13,788 nt of DNA from Caldimicrobium sp964493015 (GTDB taxonomy: Bacteria > Desulfobacterota > Thermodesulfobacteria > Thermodesulfobacteriales > Thermodesulfobacteriaceae): NCBI GenBank assembly GCA_964493015.1, contig CAZBLU010000038.1:1-13788 (forward strand), written 5' to 3'. The position numbers were made by a program, and so were the translations under genes. A model generated the notes under the pieces. It made no database searches and was not told where the DNA came from. It worked only from the letters and a program-made list of their open reading frames with translations. Of this stretch, positions 1 through 6,241 are shown piece by piece (position 1 is the first letter of the stretch; every line of letters begins with the position of its first letter).

Positions 1-23
1 CTCAAAACCTGTGCCCACTCCAT
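1..23 (-). CDS. Start of an unidentified gene running off the left edge
   Basis: An ATG at 23-21 opens a reading frame that continues to the window edge and would begin M-E-W-A-Q-V-L. A purine-rich GGGG at 37-34 lies ten bases before the ATG and could serve as ribosome-binding site. A strong promoter-like sequence at 79-51 points into it, with a predicted transcript start about 20 bases before the ATG. Only seven codons are visible, so no function can be assigned. The promoter suggests that this gene starts a new transcription unit after comEC. Confidence 0.4.
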
Positions 24-50
24 AGCCTTACATCCCCTTTTACTTTCTTC

Positions 51-79
51 ATTTTAATCATCTCTCATTCCCCTGTCAA
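51..79 (-). promoter_or_regulatory. Sigma-70-type promoter downstream of comEC
   Basis: On the minus strand, TTGACA (79-74) is followed after exactly 17 bases by TAAAAT (56-51). This is a perfect -35 box with a one-mismatch -10 box at optimal spacing. Transcription should begin near 45-44 and read into the gene start at 23. A 12-base imperfect palindrome (AAGTT-CT-AACTT on this strand, 89-78) overlaps the first two bases of the -35 box and could be an operator, though it may be chance. It is the best promoter match I noticed in the window. Confidence 0.6.
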
Positions 80-87
80 GTTAGAAC

Positions 88-2232
88 TTAATCACCCTTT
101 AACACTATGGGTGATTTTATTTTTACAAAACCTAAGTCAATAAAAAAGGGAAAGAAAAGTCTCTGTAGAGGGTCCTGTCTTTTTCCCTCCTCTGAAAAGA
201 AGTATAGGCCTTTTTCTGTGTTCACAAAATATAGAGCAAAATTTCTCTCCCTTTCAGAAAAAATCCTGACACCCTCATGGGACACTGAGGGACTTATTCT
301 CTCTGCCAAGAGAACTTCCACATAGGGCATTACCATTTCCTTCTTAAGAAATCCTCTTACCACTTGCAGAGTCAGCCCCTTAAATTCCACAAGAAAAGAA
401 TTATCTCCAAGAAGGATGATTTCCTTCCCTGGAACAAAAAGCCTAAGTGCGGGGTCAAGGGCTAAATCTTCTTGATGATAAATTACACCTATATCAAAGT
501 GCCTACGCAAATCCTCTTCCACAAGGCCTATATTTGCTTCAGAGGTATCCCTCCAGAGCAAAATTTTATCAATCCTCCTAACTCCAAGCTTTTTTAAAAG
601 GGGAAAAAGCTCTCGGGAAGGAGATCTCCCTTCTTTTACCCACAGGAAAAGATAAAAACTCTCCTTATCCTTAAAAAGGAAGGCTTTATTTTGAGAAAAC
701 TTAGGGACTATAAGATACTCAACTTGCTTATACATGTCTACCAAAAGGGAGTACAAAAGAAGAACCAAAATTAGGCCCACACATATATACCGCCTACTGG
801 AAGGACCTATTTTCCCAAGCAAAAGGAAAATAAAAAGGCCCATGAACAAGAGAAGATAAAAAAGATTCAACGGAATAGAGGGGCTCCACTTCAAGGTAAA
901 GAGAGGCAACTCTATATAAAAACTGAATATCTGAGCAAGCAGTTCCATAATAAACTTTGCTAAAGGCTCGCTTATCAAGGCTATCAAGGCACTCAATATA
1001 GACACAGGGATAAAGAGGAAACTCCAAAAGGGGCCTGCTATTAAGTTATTGAGAGGGGTAGCTACAGGGATCTCTCCAGAAAGGCCAAGAATAAAAGGTG
1101 AAGTAAGGAGACTGACCAAGAGGCTCAACCATAAGGCATAAAGGCTATTTAGTAAGCATCTTTTCCCTAATCCTTGAGATGCCTGTGCCTCACTTATAAA
1201 AGAACTACTTCTCCAAAGCCAATCTCCTATAAGAAGAGCAAAGGTGGCCACAAAGGATAGCTGAAAGGAGATATTTCCCACAAGTTCAGGGCTTAAGAGC
1301 ACAAGAAAGGCTCCTGCTAAAAAAAGGATAAGGAGGGCTTGTGTGTTTCTAAAAAGGAGTTTTCCAAGGAGAAGGAAGATAAGGAAGAAAAAGGCTCTAA
1401 TTGTAGGAGGTTGAAACCCAGAGAGTAAGAGAATTAAGAAAGCTCCAGGAAGGGCAAAGAGGGAGGCCCATATCTGAAGGGGCACTCCAAATCTAACTAT
1501 TCCCGTATAGCTCAAAAAGATCCTCATTAGCTTGTAAAGTAAACCATATAAGATAGCCAGATTAAAGCCAGAGATGGCCAACTGATGATAGAGCCCTTGG
1601 CTTTTTAAGGTCTCTAAATACTCAAAGGGCAACTGATTTTCTACGCCCAACACCAAGGCTTGAAAAAGCCCTTTAGCCAAAGGACTAAGCCCCTGCGAAA
1701 AATTAAAGAGCCTCCAACGAAGCCCCTCCTGAAAGGAGGCCTCTCCCTCCACACAGAAAGTAGTTAAATTTTCCAGATGCACATACTCACCAATAATCTC
1801 TTTAACGAGGAGTCTTTCCCCAAGAGAGGGCATGTAGGGATTGAGAAATCTTTTCTTTACTTTAAGAAAAAGTTCACAGGTTTGACCAGGTCTTAGGCTA
1901 CAGGCACTCTTTGAGGTAAACTCAAGTTTCTCAAAGTTTTTGTTTTGGGCTAAGACCTTGCAAGCCTCGTAAAAAGGCTCAACCTTTAGTATTTTTACTA
2001 CAAACTTTTGTCTTTTTTCCTCTTGAGAGAACTCTTTTTCCGAAAAAGTGAGGTTACCATAGAGAAGGGAAAAAAGAAAAGTTAACACAAAAATTAAAAA
2101 GGCCCTTTTTTTGAGATATAAAAAGGCCAAAAGTAGGATAAAAGGAGAAAATAAGAAGGTTAAATGATAAAAGGTAAGATAGAATCCCACTAAGAGGGCT
2201 GTAGAAATGGAGAAAATAGGCGTTTCTCTCAA
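88..2232 (-). CDS. comEC: ComEC/Rec2-family DNA-uptake channel protein, degenerate C-terminal domain
   Basis: This is a polytopic inner-membrane protein of 714 residues, in the family that carries transforming single-stranded DNA into the cytoplasm. Residues 5-60 are hydrophobic membrane segments. Residues 61-185 form a soluble loop with Cys 91, 111, 119 and 160. Residues 185-500 are the multi-spanning Competence domain, with family motifs HQLAISGFN (216-224), SGFQPPTIRA (271-280) and FQLSFVAT (323-330). The remaining ~200 residues match the position and fold pattern of the beta-lactamase-like domain (KKLGVRRIDKILLW, 547-560), but the HxHxDH metal motif is replaced by RDTSEAN (561-567). The start is TTG and its TTGA overlaps the yggS stop, which suggests translational coupling. 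No ribosome-binding site is well placed. No other competence gene lies in the window, so a role in transformation is inferred from the family only. Confidence 0.9.
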   Translation of the reverse strand: MRETPIFSISTALLVGFYLTFYHLTFLFSPFILLLAFLYLKKRAFLIFVLTFLFSLLYGNLTFSEKEFSQEEKRQKFVVKILKVEPFYEACKVLAQNKNFEKLEFTSKSACSLRPGQTCELFLKVKKRFLNPYMPSLGERLLVKEIIGEYVHLENLTTFCVEGEASFQEGLRWRLFNFSQGLSPLAKGLFQALVLGVENQLPFEYLETLKSQGLYHQLAISGFNLAILYGLLYKLMRIFLSYTGIVRFGVPLQIWASLFALPGAFLILLLSGFQPPTIRAFFFLIFLLLGKLLFRNTQALLILFLAGAFLVLLSPELVGNISFQLSFVATFALLIGDWLWRSSSFISEAQASQGLGKRCLLNSLYALWLSLLVSLLTSPFILGLSGEIPVATPLNNLIAGPFWSFLFIPVSILSALIALISEPLAKFIMELLAQIFSFYIELPLFTLKWSPSIPLNLFYLLLFMGLFIFLLLGKIGPSSRRYICVGLILVLLLYSLLVDMYKQVEYLIVPKFSQNKAFLFKDKESFYLFLWVKEGRSPSRELFPLLKKLGVRRIDKILLWRDTSEANIGLVEEDLRRHFDIGVIYHQEDLALDPALRLFVPGKEIILLGDNSFLVEFKGLTLQVVRGFLKKEMVMPYVEVLLAERISPSVSHEGVRIFSERERNFALYFVNTEKGLYFFSEEGKRQDPLQRLFFPFFIDLGFVKIKSPIVLKGD
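90..116 (-). other. Stem-loop across the comEC 3' end
   Basis: On the minus strand AATCACCC (116-109) and GGGTGATT (97-90) form a perfect 8-base inverted repeat around an 11-base loop. It covers the last codons and the first base of the comEC stop codon. No T-run follows, so it is not a canonical intrinsic terminator. It could protect the 3' end or weakly terminate, or be a coincidence of coding sequence. Confidence 0.3.
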
Positions 2233-2927
2233 GTCCTTGGACCAAAGAGCAAAGTCCCAACCCTAATAAGGGTTGCCCCTTCCTCTATAGCCACTTCAAA
2301 ATCATGGCTTGTACCCATGGAAAGTTCCCTAAAGGGTGCACCAAAAATAGGCTTAAGTTCCTCAAATAGTTCTCTCATTCTGATAAAATAGGGCCTTACC
2401 TTTTCAGGATCTTCAGACCAAGGAGGAAGGCACATAAGTCCCCTCACCTCAAGATGGGGAAACTTAAGGATCTCTTCCGCAAAACCAACTAAATTCTCTG
2501 GGAGAACTCCCCCTTTGGTGGGCTCATGGCCTATATTAACCTCAATAAAGATTGGCAAAACTTGGCCTTCAGCGGCTAACCTCTTCTCAAGCTCCTTAGC
2601 AAGGCTAATTCTATCCACAGTCTCAATGAGGTGAAAGAGTTTTATTGCCCTTTTCACCTTATTAGTTTGCAGCCTGCCAATAAAATGCCACTCTAAGAAG
2701 AGGTCTTTAAGGGCCTCCCTTTTACTCTCAGCTTCTTGCACATAATTTTCTCCCAAAAGGTTTAAACCAAAAGAAGCAAGTAAACGAATCTTTTCTGGAG
2801 ATTGCCCCTTGCTTGCCCCTAATATCTTAACGTCCTCTCTCTTTCTTCCAGCTCTCAAGCAGGCCTTCTCCACCCTTTCAAGAAGAGCCTCCCAATTTCT
2901 TTTAAGTAGAGATTCCACCTCTTTCAC
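2229..2927 (-). CDS. yggS: YggS/PLPBP-family pyridoxal-phosphate homeostasis protein
   Basis: This is a 232-residue single-domain protein with the alanine-racemase-like fold of the YggS/YlmE/PROSC family. These proteins bind pyridoxal 5'-phosphate and affect vitamin B6 and amino-acid balance, and no enzymatic reaction is firmly established for them. The PLP lysine should be K40 in LGASKGQ. Other family blocks are LGENYVQE (58-65), WHFIGRLQTNK (80-90), IEVNIGHEPTKGG (128-140) and LSMGTSHDFEVAIEEGA (202-218), the last forming the phosphate-binding region together with RVGTLLFG. Length is normal. The start is GTG two bases after the 5-FCL stop. A second in-frame GTG at codon 4 is a possible alternative start. 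The 3' end overlaps comEC by four bases. Position between a folate enzyme and comEC says little about its job. Confidence 0.93.
   Translation of the reverse strand: MKEVESLLKRNWEALLERVEKACLRAGRKREDVKILGASKGQSPEKIRLLASFGLNLLGENYVQEAESKREALKDLFLEWHFIGRLQTNKVKRAIKLFHLIETVDRISLAKELEKRLAAEGQVLPIFIEVNIGHEPTKGGVLPENLVGFAEEILKFPHLEVRGLMCLPPWSEDPEKVRPYFIRMRELFEELKPIFGAPFRELSMGTSHDFEVAIEEGATLIRVGTLLFGPRT
2258..2275 (-). other. Perfect hairpin near the yggS 3' end
   Basis: CAACCCT and AGGGTTG form a 7-base perfect stem with a four-base loop. It lies inside yggS about 25 bases before the comEC TTG start. It is followed by GC-containing coding sequence and no T-run, so it is not a terminator. It could affect coupled translation of comEC or be fortuitous. 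Confidence 0.3.
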
Positions 2928-2929
2928 CC

Positions 2930-3508
2930 TTATAACCAGCCCCGTTCAGTGAGTAATAGGTCCATCCTTACATCAAAGGGCTCAAGAGGTAATTCAGGCA
3001 CAACCTGAAAGGAAAAGGCTACCCCCACTTTCAAAGCTTTAGTTTCTCTCAATATCCTGTCATAATAACCACCACCATAACCAAGCCTTCCCTTAGTTAA
3101 ATCAAAGGCAAGAGCTGGAACTAAGATTAAATCTAAATCTTTCACTGAGATTTCTGGGGCCTCAGAACTTGGCTCTAAGATGCCAAAGGCACCAACCCTA
3201 AGCTCTGCTAAGGACTTAACCCTATGAAAATAAAGAGTTCTTTGTTTTGTATCTGTGCGAGGGAGAAATACCTCTTTTTCTTTCAAGGCCTGGTTAAAAG
3301 CCAGGCTTAAATCTACCTCCCGATTTATAGCCATATAAAAGGCTATACTTTTTGATACTTGATAGTAATCCGACCTAAGCAAGAGATTACATATAACTTG
3401 ACTGTAGATTTTCCACTTTTCTTCGGAAAGAAGCTCCCTTAAGGTTTTAAAATGTTTTCTTAAAAAGGCCTTTTTATCTCGGATGTCCAGCCTTACCCTT
3501 TTCTGCAA
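2930..3508 (-). CDS. 5-formyltetrahydrofolate cyclo-ligase (MTHFS family)
   Basis: This is a 192-residue cytoplasmic enzyme that uses ATP to convert 5-formyl-THF into 5,10-methenyl-THF, returning a stored folate to one-carbon metabolism. Family signatures are the basic N-terminal helix with LRKHFKTLREL (16-26), LPRT (82-85), the block DLDLILVPALAFD (124-136) and the glycine-rich RLGYGGGYYDR (141-151). The C-terminal LLLTERG is also typical. The His-Asp pair often seen near the C terminus appears as PFD. The chosen TTG start lies inside atpC, giving a 35-base overlap, and has no evident ribosome-binding site. The first eight or so residues lie outside the conserved fold, so a start nearer codon 7 (CTG, preceded by AAGGG) cannot be excluded. 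Expression probably depends on ribosomes finishing atpC. Also known as ygfA or fau in other bacteria. Confidence 0.9.
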   Translation of the reverse strand: MQKRVRLDIRDKKAFLRKHFKTLRELLSEEKWKIYSQVICNLLLRSDYYQVSKSIAFYMAINREVDLSLAFNQALKEKEVFLPRTDTKQRTLYFHRVKSLAELRVGAFGILEPSSEAPEISVKDLDLILVPALAFDLTKGRLGYGGGYYDRILRETKALKVGVAFSFQVVPELPLEPFDVRMDLLLTERGWL

Positions 3509-3902
3509 CTAATAATCTGGTAAGTGCCCGCTGCAGAGCTGCCCTGGCCCTGGCATAATCAATCTCTTCTCTTTTAGTTTGATATTCCTGCAAACGCTTT
3601 TCCGCCCTCTCTTTTGCCCTCAACGCCCTTTCTACATCAATCTCAGCTGCCCTTTCAGCAGCCTCTACTAAGAATGTAATCTTTGTCCCAGACACCTCAC
3701 AAAAGCCTCCACTTACAGCAAGCCACTCCTCTCTATCTCCTACTTTATAACGGAGCGCACCTATTTTGATAGCAGCAACCATGGGGGCATGGTGAGCCAA
3801 GACACCAAACTCACCAGCAACCCCTGGTGCCGTAACGATATCTACCTCTTCACTAACCACCACCCTCTCAGGAGTGATGACCTCAAGCAAAATTCTGGCC
3901 AT
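3474..3902 (-). CDS. atpC: ATP synthase F1 subunit epsilon
   Basis: This is the 142-residue central-stalk subunit that couples rotor to F1 and can inhibit ATP hydrolysis. Residues 1-85 form the N-terminal beta-sandwich, with the hallmark PGVAGEFGVLAHHAPM (26-41) and LAVSGGFCEV (61-70). Residues 88-135 form the C-terminal two-helix arm. The arm carries IDVERA (88-93), which fits the I/L-D-x-x-R-A ATP-binding motif described for Bacillus epsilon, plus R99 and arginines in LQRALTRL (123-130). A GGAGG overlapping the atpD stop region sits a few bases before the ATG. The coding 3' end overlaps the start of the cyclo-ligase gene. It is the last gene of the ATP synthase block. Confidence 0.96.
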   Translation of the reverse strand: MARILLEVITPERVVVSEEVDIVTAPGVAGEFGVLAHHAPMVAAIKIGALRYKVGDREEWLAVSGGFCEVSGTKITFLVEAAERAAEIDVERALRAKERAEKRLQEYQTKREEIDYARARAALQRALTRLLVAEKGKAGHPR

Positions 3903-3913
3903 AAACTGCCTCC

Positions 3914-5335
3914 TTAAGCCTCAAGCAACTTCTTTGCCTTCTCCACAGCCTCTTCGATGGTTCCCACCATGTAGAATGCCTGCTCAGGAAGATCATCATG
4001 TTTTCCTTCCAATATCTCCTTAAAGCCCCTGATAGTATCCTCAAGCTTGACATATCTACCAGGTAGCCCTGTAAATGCCTCAGCCACATGGAAGGGTTGT
4101 GAGAGAAATCTCTGAATCTTTCTGGCACGAGCCACAATAATTTTGTCTTCCTCTGAGAGCTCTTCCACACCAAGAATGGCAATGATATCCTGTAGATCTT
4201 TATATCTCTGAAGGACCTGTTGCACCTGACGGGCCACACTATAATGCTCCCAGCCCACCACATTAGGATCAAGAATTCTTGACTGAGAATCAAGGGGATC
4301 CACAGCTGGATAGATACCAAGCTCAGCAATTTGGCGAGAGAGAACCACCGTTCCATCAAGGTGAGCAAAGGTTGTAGCTGGAGCTGGGTCTGTCAAGTCG
4401 TCAGCTGGCACGTAAACACATTGCACTGAAGTAATAGAACCCCTGGTGGTGGAACAAATTCTCTCTTGAAGAGCACCTATGTCGGTAGCCAAAGTGGGCT
4501 GATATCCCACGGCAGAGGGCATCCTTCCAAGAAGGGCGGACACTTCTTGGTTTGCCTGAGTAAATCTATAAATATTATCAATAAAGAGAAGCACATCTTG
4601 ACCTTCTTCATCTCTAAAATATTCAGCTAAAGCAACAGCTGTATGCGCAACCCGTGCCCTGTGCCCAGGTGTCTCATTCATCTGACCATAGACCAGAGCT
4701 GCCTTATCTATAACGCCTGATTTCTTCATCTCCAGATAAAGCTCATTACCCTCACGGGTCCTCTCCCCTGCACCACAAAAAACTGAGATTCCTCCGTGCT
4801 CCATAGCAATATTATGAATCATCTCCATCATAACCACTGTCTTTCCCACTCCTGCCCCACCGAAGGTACCCATCTTACCACCACGGGGGAAGGGGATGAG
4901 TAAGTCAAAGACCTTGATACCAGTTTCTAAAACCTTAATTTGCACATCAAGCTCTGTAAGCGAGGGAGCAGGCCTAAATATGGGATAAAACTTATCACTA
5001 TTGATAGGTCCTGCCTCATCCACTGGGTCTCCCACAGCGTTGATAATTCTCCCAAGAGTTGCTTTACCAACTGGCACCATAAGGGGGCCACCTGTAGCTA
5101 AGACCTCCTGACCTCTCCTAAGCCCGTCAGTATAGTCCATGGCCACACATCTGACCACATTGTCTCCAAGCTGCTGGGCCACTTCAAGCACGAGGTTCCA
5201 CTCTCTATCATCAATCATAGGATTGGTTACTCTTAAAGCATCAAGGACCTTGGGAACTTTTCCTGGAGGAAACTCCACATCAACGACCGTTCCCATGATT
5301 TGCACGATCTTTCCTATAACCCTTTCCTCAGCCAT
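3914..5335 (-). CDS. atpD: ATP synthase F1 subunit beta (catalytic)
   Basis: This is the 473-residue catalytic subunit of F1, cytoplasmic face of the membrane, making ATP from ADP and phosphate as gamma rotates. The order is N-terminal beta barrel (1-80), nucleotide-binding domain with Walker A GGAGVGKT (159-166), catalytic Glu in GAGERTREGNE (188-198), Walker B LLFIDN (249-254), the conserved GRMPSAVGYQPTLATDIGAL (270-289), and a helical C-terminal domain with the DELSEED-type loop EELSEEDK (391-398). Length and motifs are complete. The block MNETPGHRAR with FIDNIYRFTQANQE is a natural variant of the more usual NEPPGARAR/FTQAGSE wording. A very good AGGAGG lies about nine bases before the ATG, in keeping with the high output needed for a three-copy subunit. 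Confidence 0.98.
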   Translation of the reverse strand: MAEERVIGKIVQIMGTVVDVEFPPGKVPKVLDALRVTNPMIDDREWNLVLEVAQQLGDNVVRCVAMDYTDGLRRGQEVLATGGPLMVPVGKATLGRIINAVGDPVDEAGPINSDKFYPIFRPAPSLTELDVQIKVLETGIKVFDLLIPFPRGGKMGTFGGAGVGKTVVMMEMIHNIAMEHGGISVFCGAGERTREGNELYLEMKKSGVIDKAALVYGQMNETPGHRARVAHTAVALAEYFRDEEGQDVLLFIDNIYRFTQANQEVSALLGRMPSAVGYQPTLATDIGALQERICSTTRGSITSVQCVYVPADDLTDPAPATTFAHLDGTVVLSRQIAELGIYPAVDPLDSQSRILDPNVVGWEHYSVARQVQQVLQRYKDLQDIIAILGVEELSEEDKIIVARARKIQRFLSQPFHVAEAFTGLPGRYVKLEDTIRGFKEILEGKHDDLPEQAFYMVGTIEEAVEKAKKLLEA

Positions 5336-5355
5336 AAGTGTTACCTCCTTTGTCT

Positions 5356-6225
5356 TTATCCTTTTATGGCTTCAGCACCACCTACAATATCCATAAGCTC
5401 CTTGGTGATGCTTGCCTGTCTAACTTTATTATAATAGAGGGTTAATTGTTTGACCATATCCGAACAGGCACGGTTCGCATTATCCATAGCGGTCATCCTG
5501 GCTGCCTGTTCACTCACCGCCGTCTCAAGCATAGCAGAAAAGACAAGGGTATTCAAATATTGTGGCAAGATCTGCGGCAAAAGCTCTTCCTCATCGGGCT
5601 CATACATGTATGATGCTTGAGGCTTAGTTTCCTTCATTTCAAACGCGAGGGGTAAAAATCTCTCAACCTTGGGGACCTGTCTTATCAAATTAATAAAACA
5701 TCCATAAATAATATAGACTTCGTCCCACTCACCTTCTAAAAAGGCAGTGATAGCTGAACGGGAGATCCTACGCGCATCCTGCATGAGCACTCGGCTCATT
5801 ACATCACCAAAGACTTCCCTAACAGGCAACTTTTTTCTGAAATAACTTATCCCTTTCCTTCCCACAAGTATTAATTCTACACCCTTTCCCTCACCCTGAA
5901 ATTTTTTAATCAGCTGCTCAGCTTCTCTAATTAGATTACTATTGAAAGCTCCACAAAGCCCTCTGTCCGCCGTAATTAGAATTAGCCCCACCTTTTTAAT
6001 CGGCTCTCTAACCTTAAGATAGGGAATCCGCCCCTTATTCAAACTTGGCGAACTTAAAAGTTGGGAGAGCACCTCTTCAAACTTTTGGCGATAAGGCCTA
6101 AACCCTTCAAGGCGGCCCTGCAAAGACCTCAGTTTGGCTGAGGCCACCATATTCATGGCCTTGGTAATTTGACCAATCTTTCTTATAGCATCAATTTTTT
6201 TGCGTAGGTCTCTTAAACTTGGCAT
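5356..6225 (-). CDS. atpG: ATP synthase F1 subunit gamma
   Basis: This is the 289-residue rotor shaft of F1. The N-terminal helix reads RKKIDAIRKIGQITKAMNMV, with the KAM..V and ASAKLR pattern that contacts alpha3beta3. The Rossmann-like middle carries LILITADRGLCGAFN in the usual place. The C-terminal helix contains MDNANRACSDMVKQLTLYYN followed by ITKELMDIVGGAEAI, which is the standard end of the family. Length is normal. The ATG is preceded by a GGGGGAG six to eight bases upstream, inside the 16-base gap after atpA. The gap to atpD is 20 bases. Confidence 0.97.
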   Translation of the reverse strand: MPSLRDLRKKIDAIRKIGQITKAMNMVASAKLRSLQGRLEGFRPYRQKFEEVLSQLLSSPSLNKGRIPYLKVREPIKKVGLILITADRGLCGAFNSNLIREAEQLIKKFQGEGKGVELILVGRKGISYFRKKLPVREVFGDVMSRVLMQDARRISRSAITAFLEGEWDEVYIIYGCFINLIRQVPKVERFLPLAFEMKETKPQASYMYEPDEEELLPQILPQYLNTLVFSAMLETAVSEQAARMTAMDNANRACSDMVKQLTLYYNKVRQASITKELMDIVGGAEAIKG

Positions 6226-6241
6226 CTCTTAGCTCCCCCTA

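Noticed and set aside
794..1027. 77-codon minus-strand frame inside comEC
   Set aside because: It lies wholly within the membrane domain of a convincing gene, in another frame, with no ribosome-binding site or family likeness.
3883..4368. Open frame of 161 codons on the minus strand inside atpD
   Set aside because: It is a shadow of the highly conserved beta-subunit reading frame. Its translation is Trp/Arg/Ser-rich with no domain pattern.
5139..5396. 85-codon plus-strand frame opposite the atpD start and the atpG end
   Set aside because: Antisense shadow with Thr/Ser-rich low-information product. It crosses a well-supported junction on the other strand.
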